The notes: a model not told the origin generated them from the letters alone. 64,000 bases of DNA from Geodermatophilus telluris (GCF_900102745.1 NZ_FMZF01000002.1:682001-746000), one strand, 5' to 3'; positions 1 through 8,194 are shown, numbered from the stretch's first letter. Numbers and translations are program-made.

Positions 1-339
1 GTCCTCGCCCAGGCCCGCGGCGAGGATCTCGCGGGCGAAGTCGACGCCGCCCCGGCCGACGAAGCGCTGGGCGTTCATCAGCTGGTGGAACTCGGTGAGC
101 ACGCCGTCGACGTCCTCGGGCTCGATCGACCCGAGCTTCATGATCTCGCGGGTGATCGCCTCGACCTCGCGGGGGCGCAGCATCGACAGCAGGGCGCCGG
201 CCTCCTCCTTGTTCATCTGGGCGAGGAAGACGGCGGCCTTGCGCAGGCCGGGCAGCTCGGGACGCGGCGGCTTGGGGGGCAGCGCGGGCAGGTTGGTCCC
301 GCCCGCACCCACCAGCTGCTCGACGGAGGCGAGCGTCAT
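1..339 (-). CDS. fliG: Flagellar motor switch protein FliG, N-terminal part (cut by window edge)
   Basis: FliG is the rotor protein that links the MS ring to the C ring and contacts the stator. Only the first 113 residues are visible, ending in the FliG N-terminal domain that binds FliF (a helical segment with LRKAAVFLAQM and EAITREIMKLGSIEPEDV). The ATG at 337-339 overlaps the fliF stop as ATGA, which fixes the start and indicates translational coupling. The gene continues beyond base 1, so further flagellar genes are expected to the left. Confidence 0.93.
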   Translation of the reverse strand, partial: MTLASVEQLVGAGGTNLPALPPKPPRPELPGLRKAAVFLAQMNKEEAGALLSMLRPREVEAITREIMKLGSIEPEDVDGVLTEFHQLMNAQRFVGRGGVDFAREILAAGLGED

Positions 340-1937
340 CGCACGTCACTCAGCCAGCCGCGCAGCATCTGCGCCACCTCGTCCGGACGTTCGCTGACCA
401 TGGTCGCGATCTCCCCCCGCACCCGTTGCCGCTCCGCGGCCTCCAGCTCCAGCGCCCGGTTGTCCAGGACGGCGGTGTCGTCCCGTGCGCTGGCCACCCG
501 CAGCCGCTCGAGCTCGGCCATGACGCCCTCGTCCAGCTCGAGCGGGTAGTCCTCCTCGTCCTCCTCGTCCTCGCCGCGGCGGCGCGAGCGCAGCCACACG
601 ACGAGGACCAGCAGGACGATGCCGAGGGCGATGGCCCCGGTCTTGATCAGCGACCACATCTGGGCCTGCTGCTCGGCCTCCCGTGCCGCGGTCATCTCCG
701 CGGCCGCCGCGTCGGCGGCGCTGGTGTCGAAGGCCAGCGAGGCGAGGCTGATGTCGTCGCCGCGTGCGGCGTCGAGGCCGACGGCGTTGCCGACGAGGTC
801 CTCGATCTGCGCCTGGTCGAGGCTGCCGGCCACGGTGTCGTTGAGCACGACGGCCACGGTCAGCCGGTTGACCTCGCCGGGGGCGCCGACGGTGTTGGTG
901 ACGGTCTGGTCGACGGAGTTGTTCGCCGTCGAGGACTCGGTCTCGTAGTTCGCCTGGCCGGTGCCGGTGGTGCCGTCGGCGGCGTCGGCGGTGTTCTCCG
1001 GGCCGAGAACGCCGCCGACCGCGGTGCCGTCGCCGGTGTAGGTCTCCCGGGAGGTCTGCTCCGAGACCGGCGGGGTGCCGTTCGTGTAGCCGTAGGTCGT
1101 CGCGGTGCTGTCGCGCTGGGACATGTCCAGGTCGGCGCGCACCGAGACGCGGGCGTTGCCCGGGCCGAGGAAGGTGTCGAGGATCGACTGGGCGTTGGCC
1201 GCCAGCCGGGTCTCGTAGTCGGTCTCCATCTGCGAGCGGGCGTCGCCGGACGCCGACGTCACGCCCTGGCCGGCCGCCGAGAGCAGCTGGCCGGTCGAGT
1301 CGCTGACCGTCACCTGCTCGGGGTCCATCCCCTCGACGCTGGAGGAGACCAGGTTGGTGATCGACTGGACCTGCTCACCGGCCAGCTCCGTGCCCGGCGT
1401 GAGGTCGAGCAGCACCGACGCGGTGGGCTCGCCCTCGTCGGTGGCGAACACCTCGTCCTCGGGCAGCGCCACGTGCACCACCGCCGTCGAGACCCCGTCC
1501 AGGGCCTCGAGGGTGTTGGCCAGCTCGCCCTCGATGGCGCGCTGGTACTGCACCTGCTGCTGGAACTCGCTGGTGGTGATGCCCTGCTCGTCGAGCAGCG
1601 CGTAGCCGGTGTCGGAGCCGGCGGGCAGGCCCTTGCCGCTCATCTGCAGCCGCAGGTCGTAGACCTGGTCGTTGGCCACCATGATCGTCTGGCCGCCGTC
1701 GGCCAGCTCGTAGGCGACGCCGGAGGCGTTGAGCTCGTCGACGATCGCCGAGGCGTCGGTCGAGGCGAGGTTGGAGAACAGCGGCGCCATCGTGGGCGTC
1801 GTGATCCACCGGTAGAAGAAGAAGCCGCCGAGGGCCAGCCCGACGACCAGCAGGCCGATGACGACCTTCTGGCCCAGGCTGATCGTGGCGAGGGTGCTCT
1901 TCAGCTTCCCCAGCGGACCGGCCAGTGCGGCAGGCAT
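336..1937 (-). CDS. fliF: Flagellar MS-ring protein FliF
   Basis: FliF (533 aa) forms the membrane ring on which the basal body assembles. A membrane segment lies near residues 24-45 (VVIGLLVVGLALGGFFFY), followed by the YscJ/FliF ring-building domain. A long polar, Ser/Thr/Gly-rich periplasmic-type region comes next, then a second membrane segment near 428-448, and a charged tail ending in LRGWLSDVR, the kind of C-terminus that docks FliG. The start joins the fliE stop as TGATG. Length is normal for the family. It lies in the operon flgB-flgC-fliE-fliF-fliG. Confidence 0.95.
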   Translation of the reverse strand: MPAALAGPLGKLKSTLATISLGQKVVIGLLVVGLALGGFFFYRWITTPTMAPLFSNLASTDASAIVDELNASGVAYELADGGQTIMVANDQVYDLRLQMSGKGLPAGSDTGYALLDEQGITTSEFQQQVQYQRAIEGELANTLEALDGVSTAVVHVALPEDEVFATDEGEPTASVLLDLTPGTELAGEQVQSITNLVSSSVEGMDPEQVTVSDSTGQLLSAAGQGVTSASGDARSQMETDYETRLAANAQSILDTFLGPGNARVSVRADLDMSQRDSTATTYGYTNGTPPVSEQTSRETYTGDGTAVGGVLGPENTADAADGTTGTGQANYETESSTANNSVDQTVTNTVGAPGEVNRLTVAVVLNDTVAGSLDQAQIEDLVGNAVGLDAARGDDISLASLAFDTSAADAAAAEMTAAREAEQQAQMWSLIKTGAIALGIVLLVLVVWLRSRRRGEDEEDEEDYPLELDEGVMAELERLRVASARDDTAVLDNRALELEAAERQRVRGEIATMVSERPDEVAQMLRGWLSDVR

Positions 1938-2287
1938 CAGATCGGCATCCTCATGATCTCGGTGAAGGCCTCGACCGCCTTGTTCTTGAGGGTCACGACG
2001 ACCTCGGTGGCCACGGAGGCCTCCTGGGCGGCGATCATGTAGTCGTGCACGTCGCGCAGGTCGCCGGTGGCGCCCTGGACGGCGAGGGTGTCCTTGGCCG
2101 ACTGCAGGCTGCCGAGCTGGTCGAGCGCGCCGGTCAGCGCCGCGGCGAAGCCCTCGCCGGAGCCGGCCGCCGGGGCCGCCGCCGCGGTGCCGGCGACGTC
2201 GGCGACGCCGGCCATCGCGCCGATGCCGCCGATGCCGCCGACGGTGGGGAAGCTGGGCAGCGAGACGCCGCCGATCGGAGAGGTCAC
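1937..2287 (-). CDS. fliE: Flagellar hook-basal body protein FliE
   Basis: FliE (116 aa, GTG start at 2287) is the adaptor between the MS ring and the proximal rod. The N-terminal half is low-complexity Gly/Ala/Pro. The C-terminal half carries the conserved helical part, with VHDYMIAAQEASVATEVVVTLKNKAVEAFTEIMRM split around the typical A-E-x-A-x-x-x-x-V-x-x-K-x-x-x-A-Y/F-x-E-I pattern. It is placed between flgC (2 bases upstream) and fliF (1-base overlap), the standard flgBC-fliEFG order. Confidence 0.93.
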   Translation of the reverse strand: MTSPIGGVSLPSFPTVGGIGGIGAMAGVADVAGTAAAAPAAGSGEGFAAALTGALDQLGSLQSAKDTLAVQGATGDLRDVHDYMIAAQEASVATEVVVTLKNKAVEAFTEIMRMPI

Positions 2288-2289
2288 GG

Positions 2290-2688
2290 TCAGCCCTTCC
2301 CGAGCTGCAGGGCGGCCTGGTAGGCGTCGGTCGCCCGCTCCATGGACGCGATGTTGGCCTGGTAGCCGCGCTGGGCCATGATCAGCTGGGTCATCTGCTC
2401 CCCCAGGTCGATGTCGGGGTAGCGCACGTAGCCCTCGCTGTCGGCCAGCGGGTGGTCGGGCTCGTGGACCAGCCGGCCCTCGCCGCTGCCGAACTCGGCG
2501 CGGGCGACGCGCACCCCGCCCTCGCCGGAGCCGTAGTCGACGGCCTGGGCGACGACCATGCGCTCCTTGAAGGCCTCGCCGTCGGTCGAGCTGACCGTGT
2601 TGATGTTGGCGATGTTGTCGGAGACGGCGTCCATCCAGCGGCGGTGCACCGAGAGGGCGGAGCCGGAGATGTCGAGGCTGTCGAACAC
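2290..2688 (-). CDS. flgC: Flagellar proximal rod protein FlgC
   Basis: FlgC (132 aa, GTG start) is a rod subunit exported by the flagellar type III system. The N-terminus LDISGSALSVHRRWMDAVSDN followed by IANINT is the flagellar rod-domain signature. The C-terminus MAQRGYQANIASMERATDAY is the matching C-terminal rod/hook helix. Only one base separates it from the flgB stop, so the two genes are co-translated. Confidence 0.95.
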   Translation of the reverse strand: MFDSLDISGSALSVHRRWMDAVSDNIANINTVSSTDGEAFKERMVVAQAVDYGSGEGGVRVARAEFGSGEGRLVHEPDHPLADSEGYVRYPDIDLGEQMTQLIMAQRGYQANIASMERATDAYQAALQLGKG

Positions 2689-2689
2689 G

Positions 2690-3037
2690 TCATGCCGTCC
2701 GGAGGGCCGTGCGCAGACCGCTGTACTTGCCGTCGAGCGCGGAGAGGGCGAACTGGTAGCGCAGGCCGGTCTCGGTCGCGATGACCGTCTCGGCGTCGAG
2801 GTTGACGTTGTTGCCGTCCTCGCGGGTCGGCTCGAGCGAGCGGGCCATCGAGCCGCCGGAGACGGTCGGGGTGCGGCCCTGGTGCAGCTGGGTGCGCAGC
2901 GAGGACTCGAAGTCCGTGCGGCCGGCGAGGAAGCCCGGCGTCTGGACGTTGGCGATGTTGTCCGCGGTGACCCGGGAGCGCTGGGCGAGGCCGCTGAGGG
3001 CCGCGTGCAGCGTCGTCATGGTGACGTCGCTGATCAT
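2690..3037 (-). CDS. flgB: Flagellar proximal rod protein FlgB
   Basis: FlgB, 115 aa from the ATG at 3037 (a second ATG at 3019 is also possible). The open frame extends further upstream, but that part has no family resemblance and would exceed the usual FlgB length. The segment LHAALSGLAQRSRVTADNIA followed by NVQTPGF is the rod-domain signature. It is the first gene of the minus-strand operon flgB-flgC-fliE-fliF-fliG and follows a flagellar-sigma-type promoter at 3171-3198. Confidence 0.93.
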   Translation of the reverse strand: MISDVTMTTLHAALSGLAQRSRVTADNIANVQTPGFLAGRTDFESSLRTQLHQGRTPTVSGGSMARSLEPTREDGNNVNLDAETVIATETGLRYQFALSALDGKYSGLRTALRTA

Positions 3038-3170
3038 CGGGCGGACCGCCGGTGGGCAGGACGGCAGGACACGAGGGCCTCCGGGTACGTCGGGACACCC
3101 CTCGCGCGTGCGCGCAGGAGGGGAGGGGCCGCCGATCCGTGGCGAGAGTGGTGCTGTCCGTGCGGGGTCG

Positions 3171-3198
3171 TCATCGGCACCCGCGTCCCGGTGGTTGA
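3171..3198 (-). promoter_or_regulatory. Candidate flagellar sigma (FliA-type) promoter for flgB
   Basis: Read on the minus strand: TCAAC (3198-3194), 15 bases, then GCCGATGA (3178-3171). This matches the family pattern for FliA/SigD/WhiG promoters (TAAA-type -35 and GCCGATAA-type -10) with the same spacing as the candidates upstream of flagellin and flgN in this window. It would drive flgB-flgC-fliE-fliF-fliG. Not tested experimentally here. Confidence 0.55.
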
Positions 3199-3390
3199 CC
3201 GCCGTCCGCCACATGGGTGACGGGGGTTCCGCCCGGGACCGGTGTGACGCGCGGGGTCTGCCGACCGCGCCGGGCGGTGCCCGGCCTCAGCCCGCACCGC
3301 GAGGTCGGGCACCACGGCGCGCGGCCGGGTCGACGTCCCCGGCGCCGGCCGGCCGCTGCCCCGGGGGCGGGAGGACCCGCGGACGACGAC

Positions 3391-3422
3391 GGCCGGGCCG
3401 CCACGCGTGTGGCGACCCGGCC
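3391..3422 (-). terminator. Hairpin after the fliS/fliT-like genes
   Basis: Inverted repeat with arms GGCCGGG/CCCGGCC and GCCAC/GTGGC and a GCGT loop, 22 bases past the stop of the minus-strand fliT-like gene. It has no U-run, as is common in actinobacteria. It probably ends the fliD-fliS-fliT transcript. Confidence 0.6.
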
Positions 3423-3443
3423 GGAGGTCGGGGGAGGGGAGGG

Positions 3444-3803
3444 CTAGAGGGCGCGGTCGACGAAGGCGGCGACCGGGCGGGGGCGGTAGGCCATCCGGGC
3501 GGCGAGGTCGCGCTGGCGCTGCGACTGGGTGATCCGCTCGACGAGCTCCTCGGCGACGGCGAGCTGGTGCTGCAGCAGCCGGGCGGCCCGCTCGCGCAGG
3601 TCCATCGGCAGGGGGCCCAGGGCGCTGGGCGGCACCCAGTCCTCCATGCGCCGGCCCCAGGCGGCGATCTCCTCGGCGCGGTTGCCCCGGATGGAGCGCT
3701 CCGCGTCGATGACCTCGCCCTCCATCTCCTCGAGGACGAGGGTCCACTCGGCGCGGCGCTCGTCCTCCGGCGCGCCGGGGGAGACGCGCTGCAGGGCGGT
3801 CAT
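3444..3803 (-). CDS. FliT-like small protein downstream of fliS
   Basis: Helical, charged 119-aa protein starting at ATG 3803, which overlaps the fliS stop as ATGA. Size, helical character and position directly after fliS match the FliT-type chaperone slot of flagellar operons, where FliT binds the filament cap FliD. The sequence itself (WTLVLEEMEGEVIDAERSI, then a long helix with LLQHQLAVAEELVERITQSQ) is not diagnostic, so the FliT role is inferred from position. A general flagellar accessory protein is the alternative. Confidence 0.7.
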   Translation of the reverse strand: MTALQRVSPGAPEDERRAEWTLVLEEMEGEVIDAERSIRGNRAEEIAAWGRRMEDWVPPSALGPLPMDLRERAARLLQHQLAVAEELVERITQSQRQRDLAARMAYRPRPVAAFVDRAL

Positions 3804-4183
3804 GCGGTGGCCGCCAGGCTCGCGGCCGCCTGCCGCCACGCGTCGCGCAGCGGCTCGACCACCTGCAGGCAGGACCCGACGCGGTTGCGGTCCTGCTTCA
3901 GCGAGGCCTGGGTGATCTCGGCGAGCAGCCAGTTGTAGAGCGCGGCGAGGCGGGGACCGCCCTCCCACGCCTCGACCCGCAGGCTGCCCAGCAGCTCGAA
4001 GACGATGTCCTGCGCGTGCCGCAGCTCGGGCTCGGCGTCGGCCGGCCGGCCCTGGCCGAGGGCGAGCTGGGCGCGCTCGAGGTCGAGGGCGAGGCGGTCG
4101 TACAGCATGACCAGCACCTGCTGCGGCGAGGCGGTGGTCACGGCGTCGCCGAGGTAACGGGCGCGGAGGGACGCGGCACTCAT
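3800..4183 (-). CDS. fliS: Flagellar export chaperone FliS
   Basis: FliS (127 aa) binds the C-terminus of flagellin in the cytosol and prevents early polymerisation. The N-terminal RARYLGDAVTTASPQQVLVM with LYDRL is the classic FliS signature (Y-x-x-x-x-V-x-T-A-S-P-x-x-L-x-x-x-L-Y-D). The rest is the expected four-helix bundle, with LYNWLLAEI in the third or fourth helix. An AGGAG motif stands 8 bases before the ATG. In FliW-CsrA systems FliS and FliW compete for flagellin, and both are present here. Confidence 0.94.
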   Translation of the reverse strand: MSAASLRARYLGDAVTTASPQQVLVMLYDRLALDLERAQLALGQGRPADAEPELRHAQDIVFELLGSLRVEAWEGGPRLAALYNWLLAEITQASLKQDRNRVGSCLQVVEPLRDAWRQAAASLAATA

Positions 4184-4235
4184 CGAGCTGACTCCTGGGG
4201 AAGCGGTGGTACGGACAGGATCGGCCGGTCGGGCG

Positions 4236-5648
4236 TCAGCTTGAGCTGGGGAGCGAGGCGAGCTGGCCGGCCAGCCAGCTCGACTGGGACTTCAGGGAGC
4301 TCAGCGCCGTCTCCATGGCGGTGAACTGGCGGGTGAGCGTGTCCCTGCGCACCTTCAGCCGGGTGTCCCAGTCGGCGATGCGGTCCTTGATGTCCGCGGC
4401 CAGGGTGTCGCGGCCCTTGGCCAGGCTGGTCAGCGTCCCGGTCGTGGTGTCGGAGGCCTGTTTGGCCAGCGTCTGCACGCGCTGGGCGAGGCCCTCGACC
4501 GCGGTGGTGCCGGCGACGGTGTCCGCGGGCCTGCCGCCCAGCAGGGCCTGCACCTTCGCCGGCTCCTCCTCGAGGGCGGCGAGGAGGGTCTCCTTCTTGA
4601 AGGCGATCGTGCCGTCCTTGTTGAGCTGGATGCCCAGGGTGACGGCGGAGGAGGTGCCGATGCGGGTGCCGAACGCGCTCAGGATCGAGCCGGTGAGGCC
4701 GGTGAGGGTGCTGTCGCCCTTGAGGACGGCGGTGCTGCCCGGGGCCGAGGAGCTCTGCGCCTTGATCTCCTTGAGCGCCGCGTTGGCGGCGTCCACGAAG
4801 GCCTGCACCTTGGCGGCGACGCCCTCGGAGTCGCTGGCCACCCGCACGGTGGTGGTCGCGGTCGGGTCGACCTTCGACACGGTGACCGAGACGCCCGAGA
4901 GCAGCTCGGCGAAGGTGTTGGTGGCCGAGGTGGCGGTCAGGCCGTTGCTGAGCCGCAGCTCGGCGTCGCGGCCCGGCGGCTCGGCGACGAAGGCGCTGCC
5001 CGCGGTCTCGGTGGTCTCGTTCCCGCCGCGCAGCCAGAACTGCGACGCCGCGCCGGTGGTCGTGCTGGTCACCTGGAGCCGGACCTGGCCCGGGGCCAGC
5101 TGGACCACCGTGGCACGCAGGCCGTACTCGCCCTCGTTGATGGCGGCGGCGACGTCGGCGAGGGTGGGCGGGTTCTTGTCCGGCAGGGGGATCTCGGCGA
5201 CCAGCGCGCCGTCGGCACTCCCGTCGGGCTTGCGGATCTGCAGCGGCCAGCCGGGGTCGCTGCCGCCGGCGCTGGGGGTGCGGACGTCGGTGGCGGCCGA
5301 GCTCCACACCAGGTTGCTGGTGACGGTGTGCGCGCTGGACAGCGCGACCACCGAGAAGCTCAGGGCGCTGCCGTTGACCGCCGAGGACGTGGCGCTGGCG
5401 GTGACGTCGGCACTGCTGCTGGTGGCCGTCCGCGCGGCGGCGAGGTTCGTCGCAGTGAGCGCCTCGGCCGCGCTGCGCAGGGACTCCATCCGGCTGTTGA
5501 CCGTGCGGTAGGCGGTGGCGGCGGCGGTGGTGGCGCTCAGCCGGGTCTTCAGCGCCGTCTGCGGCGCGGCCTCGGCCGAGACCAGCTGGTTGATCAGCGT
5601 CGTGGTGTCCAGCCCGGACACGAGGCCGTCGACGGCCATCCCTGCCAT
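4236..5648 (-). CDS. fliD: Flagellar filament cap protein FliD (HAP2)
   Basis: FliD (470 aa) caps the growing filament and folds new flagellin subunits. The start is ATG 5648 with GGAGG before it; the frame extends further upstream but without FliD similarity. MAVDGLVSGLDTTTLINQLV is the FliD N-terminal signature, which pairs with the helical C-terminus (RRDTLTRQFTAMETALSSLK). The central region is Thr/Ser-rich and variable, as in other FliD proteins. A 52-base gap separates it from fliS, so the two are probably co-transcribed. Confidence 0.94.
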   Translation of the reverse strand: MAGMAVDGLVSGLDTTTLINQLVSAEAAPQTALKTRLSATTAAATAYRTVNSRMESLRSAAEALTATNLAAARTATSSSADVTASATSSAVNGSALSFSVVALSSAHTVTSNLVWSSAATDVRTPSAGGSDPGWPLQIRKPDGSADGALVAEIPLPDKNPPTLADVAAAINEGEYGLRATVVQLAPGQVRLQVTSTTTGAASQFWLRGGNETTETAGSAFVAEPPGRDAELRLSNGLTATSATNTFAELLSGVSVTVSKVDPTATTTVRVASDSEGVAAKVQAFVDAANAALKEIKAQSSSAPGSTAVLKGDSTLTGLTGSILSAFGTRIGTSSAVTLGIQLNKDGTIAFKKETLLAALEEEPAKVQALLGGRPADTVAGTTAVEGLAQRVQTLAKQASDTTTGTLTSLAKGRDTLAADIKDRIADWDTRLKVRRDTLTRQFTAMETALSSLKSQSSWLAGQLASLPSSS

Positions 5649-5683
5649 GTCGGCTCCTCCTGTGTCGGGCGGGTGCGGATGTG

Positions 5684-5718
5684 GGTGAGGGGGGAGGCGC
5701 GGGGCCTCCCCCCTCACC
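5684..5718 (-). terminator. Strong hairpin after the flagellin gene
   Basis: Perfect 15-base inverted repeat (GGTGAGGGGGGAGGC and its complement) around a 5-base loop, 28 bases after the flagellin stop and before fliD. It would end or attenuate the abundant flagellin transcript before fliD, giving more flagellin than cap protein. Confidence 0.7.
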
Positions 5719-5745
5719 GGGGTGGTGCGGTGTTACCGGGTGGGA

Positions 5746-6915
5746 TCAGCCACGCAGCAGCTGCAGGACGCCCTGCGAGCTGGAGTTGGCCTGGGCGAGC
5801 ATCGCGGTGCCGGCCTGGGACAGGATCTGCGAGCGGGTGAAGCTCACCATCTCCTGCGCCATGTCCGTGTCGCGGATCCGCGACTCCGAGGCCGACAGGT
5901 TCTCCACCGCGACGTTCAGGTTGTTGATGGTGTGCTCGAACCGGTTCTGCACGGCACCGAGGTCGGCGCGGACCGTCGAGACGGTCTTGATGGCGTTCTC
6001 GATGGCCGTGATCGCGGTGTCGGCACCGGTCGACTGGGCGAAGACCACCGCCCGGTCGGCCGCCGCCCGCGCCGTCTCGCCCGAGGCGCCGGTGGCACCC
6101 GTGATCACGAGGTCGACCGCGCCAGTGCCGCCCGCGGCGGTGGCGGAGGAACCGAAGACGGCGTTGATCTTCGTGACCAGGTCGGCCCGCTGGTCGTCGA
6201 CGGTGGCACCGGTCAGCTTGACCGTGGCCAGGTCGAGGCTCTTGTTGCCGACGGTGATGGTGCCGTTGAGCTGCTTGAGGTCGTCGAGCGTGTCGAGCTG
6301 GGCCGACGAGATGGTCACCGTGCCGGCCGCACCGGCGGTCACCGGCTGGACGGTGACGGCCGTCTTCGCGGTCCCGGCGGTCACGGAGACCCCGGAGACG
6401 CCCAGGCCCGTGGTGGTCATCGCGGTGGCCACCCCGACGGAGATCGTCTCACCCTGGTTGGCGCCCACCTGGAAGGTCTTCCCGGTGTAGGTGCCGTCCA
6501 GCAGCTTGTTGCCGTTGAACTGGGTGGTGTCGGCGATCCGGTTCAGCTCCGACTTGAGCTGGCCGATCTCCGACTGGATGGCCTTCTTGGCGTCGTCGTT
6601 CAGCCCACCGTCGGACGAGGCCTGGACGGCCAGGTCGCGCATGCGCTGCAGGATGCTGTGGGTCTCGGTGAGAGCGCCCTCAGCGGTCTGGACGACCGAG
6701 ATGCCGTCCTGGGTGTTGCGGACGGCGACCTTCAGACCACCGATCTGCGAGCGCAGACCCTCGGAGATCGCCAGGCCGGCCGCGTCGTCGGCGGCCCGGT
6801 TGATGCGCAGACCGCTCGAGAGCTTCTCGAGCGACTTGCCCATCTGCGTGTCGGTGGCCGACAGGTTGCGGTACGAGTTGAGCGCCGCGATGTTGGTGTT
6901 GACGCGCAGACCCAT
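5746..6915 (-). CDS. fliC: Flagellin
   Basis: Filament subunit, 389 aa. The N-terminal D0/D1 region (LRVNTNIAALNSYRNLSATD, SSGLRINRAADDAAGLAISE) and the C-terminal helix (SQILSQAGTAMLAQANSSSQ, GVLQLLRG) are textbook flagellin. The middle, about residues 150-300, is the variable surface-exposed part. It is preceded by a strong AAGGAGGAA ribosome site, a GGA-containing hairpin and a FliA-type promoter. Only one flagellin gene is visible in the window. Confidence 0.97.
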   Translation of the reverse strand: MGLRVNTNIAALNSYRNLSATDTQMGKSLEKLSSGLRINRAADDAAGLAISEGLRSQIGGLKVAVRNTQDGISVVQTAEGALTETHSILQRMRDLAVQASSDGGLNDDAKKAIQSEIGQLKSELNRIADTTQFNGNKLLDGTYTGKTFQVGANQGETISVGVATAMTTTGLGVSGVSVTAGTAKTAVTVQPVTAGAAGTVTISSAQLDTLDDLKQLNGTITVGNKSLDLATVKLTGATVDDQRADLVTKINAVFGSSATAAGGTGAVDLVITGATGASGETARAAADRAVVFAQSTGADTAITAIENAIKTVSTVRADLGAVQNRFEHTINNLNVAVENLSASESRIRDTDMAQEMVSFTRSQILSQAGTAMLAQANSSSQGVLQLLRG

Positions 6916-6919
6916 GGTG

Positions 6920-6964
6920 TTCCTCCTTGGAATCAGGTCTTCGGGTTTCCCGCTGCATCCGTGC
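6920..6964 (-). promoter_or_regulatory. Candidate CsrA-binding sites in the flagellin leader
   Basis: In the predicted flagellin mRNA leader, GGA lies in a small hairpin loop, GCA-CGGA-TGC (6964-6955), and again in the ribosome site AAGGAGGAA (6928-6920), about 34 bases apart. CsrA binds GGA in loops, and blocking the ribosome site represses translation. The two-site arrangement resembles the known hag leader of Bacillus subtilis. Both csrA and fliW are encoded nearby. Binding is inferred. Confidence 0.45.
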
Positions 6965-6983
6965 TGCGGGGCGTGCAGGTGGT

Positions 6984-7011
6984 GTTACGGCCGGGACGGG
7001 ACGGGACTTGA
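6984..7011 (-). promoter_or_regulatory. Candidate FliA-type promoter for flagellin
   Basis: Minus strand: TCAAG (7011-7007), 15 bases, GCCGTAAC (6991-6984). The transcript would start near 6977 and have a leader of about 60 bases ending in AAGGAGGAA and the ATG. The -10 differs from GCCGATAA only slightly. The spacing is identical to the candidates before flgB and flgN. Confidence 0.6.
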
Positions 7012-7044
7012 GGCGAATCCCGGACTTCTTGCCGGAGTTCTCAC

Positions 7045-8034
7045 TCAGGCGGGTCGGGAGACGCCGTAGGAGCGGGCCGCCGCCGCCCACGCCGCGCGCG
7101 GTGCGGGGAGCGGGGGCACGGCCGCGGGCGGGGCGTTGCGGTCGCCGGCGTGCCGGCCGGCCACCCGCTCGACGTAGAGGCGCTGCTGGTTGCGGGCCCG
7201 CACGCCGCCGTCGGCCGGCACCGTCCGGCCGTCCCACACCTCGCTCATCGCCGCGTGCAGCAGCGTCAGTGCGCGGGCGCGCATCTGCGAGACGCGGGAG
7301 AGCGTGACGCCGAGGTCCGCGGCGATGTCGGTGAGCGACTCGCCCCCGAAGAAGTTGCGCTCGACGACCTCGTCGAGGCGGTCGGGCAGCGCCCGGACGG
7401 CGTCGTGCAGGTAGCGCGAGCGCTCCCCCCGCAGCACCGCCCGCTCGGGGGACTCCCCGGGGTCGGGCAGGTCCAGCGAGCCGCCCTCGGCACCGCTCTC
7501 GGCGTCGATGCTCACCATGACCGCCCGGTGCACGTCGACCTGCAGCGCGTCGAGCTCGTCGCGGCGCACGCCGAGCTCCCCGGCGAGCTCCTCGCGCGTC
7601 GGCGGCCGGCCCAGCCGGATGGTCAGCGCGTCGGCCGCGGCGTCGGTCCGCCGCGCCGCGGCCCGCACCGAGCGGCTGGCCCAGTCGCCCGAGCGCAGCT
7701 CGTCGAGGACGGCGCCCTGCAGGCGGGGGAGGGCGTAGGTGGCGAAGGTGGCGCCGGCCGACGGGTCGAAGCGGCGGGCGACCTCCACCAGCGCCAGGCG
7801 CGCGCAGGAGAGCAGGTCGTCGCGGCTGACGTGGCCGGGCAGCGAGATCCGCGAGGCCACCGCGTTGACCGCGAACGAGCACAGCGGCAGGTGCTCGGTG
7901 ACCATCGCCTCCACCTCGGCGGCCGACCGCGACACGGCCGGCGGCGGCGCGCCACCGGGGGGCGGCGCGCTGCGCGGGGTGGCGGGGCGCAGGGCGGGTG
8001 GGCGCTCGGTCACCGGGAGGCGGGCTGCTGGCAC
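7045..8034 (-). CDS. fliA: Flagellar sigma factor, FliA/WhiG/SigD family
   Basis: Alternative sigma-70 factor that should recognise late flagellar promoters. Region 2 is clear (LPGHVSRDDLLSCARLALVE, then RRFDPSAGATFATYALPRLQ and DELRSGDWASRSVR), region 3 has RLGRPPTREELAGELGV, and region 4 has LPDRLDEVVERNFF with LTDIAADLGVTLSRVSQMRA. The GTG at 8034 has GAGGAGGGAGG just before it and gives 329 aa; GTG 8013 or ATG 7905 are alternatives, but region 1/2 conservation begins near 7905, favouring a start upstream. The C-terminal 70 residues are extra and rich in Arg/Ala/Pro. Divergent from flgN. Confidence 0.88.
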   Translation of the reverse strand: MPAARLPVTERPPALRPATPRSAPPPGGAPPPAVSRSAAEVEAMVTEHLPLCSFAVNAVASRISLPGHVSRDDLLSCARLALVEVARRFDPSAGATFATYALPRLQGAVLDELRSGDWASRSVRAAARRTDAAADALTIRLGRPPTREELAGELGVRRDELDALQVDVHRAVMVSIDAESGAEGGSLDLPDPGESPERAVLRGERSRYLHDAVRALPDRLDEVVERNFFGGESLTDIAADLGVTLSRVSQMRARALTLLHAAMSEVWDGRTVPADGGVRARNQQRLYVERVAGRHAGDRNAPPAAVPPLPAPRAAWAAAARSYGVSRPA

Positions 8035-8111
8035 GCCTCCCTCCTCGGCTGCCCGCACGGGCGACCGCACCACCCGGACCGGGCAACATCTGCCGATCCT
8101 GGGATCTCGGC

Positions 8112-8139
8112 TTGAGGGTCCTTCGCCCGGTGCCGATGG
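8112..8139 (+). promoter_or_regulatory. Candidate FliA-type promoter for flgN-flgK-flgL-fliW-csrA
   Basis: TTGAG at 8112-8116, 15 bases, GCCGATGG at 8132-8139, followed 56 bases later by the flgN start. It has the same spacing as the candidates before flgB and flagellin. A second GCCGAT at 8092-8097 lacks a matching -35. Confidence 0.5.
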
Positions 8140-8194
8140 CCTGACCGCTGACGACGCCGGACGGGACCGCCCGCCCGGCAGGACGAGGGAGGCG

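Larger units (their letters stand above)
3038..3443. other. Non-coding gap: flgB leader and promoter, and downstream hairpin
   Basis: About 400 bases between the flgB start and the end of the fliT-like gene. Frames here are shadows of GC-rich DNA without family resemblance. The gap holds the candidate flgB promoter at 3171-3198, leaving a leader of roughly 130 bases before flgB, and the hairpin at 3391-3422 after the fliS/fliT-like pair. I see no other feature. Confidence 0.6.

Noticed and set aside
426-2042. Long plus-strand frame of 538 codons over fliF/fliE
   Set aside because: Antisense shadow of fliF and fliE. Its translation is low-complexity Arg/Gly/Val/Leu without domains, as is common in GC-rich DNA.
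8092-8097. Additional GCCGAT in the flgN/sigma intergenic gap
   Set aside because: No suitable -35 at the proper distance on either strand.
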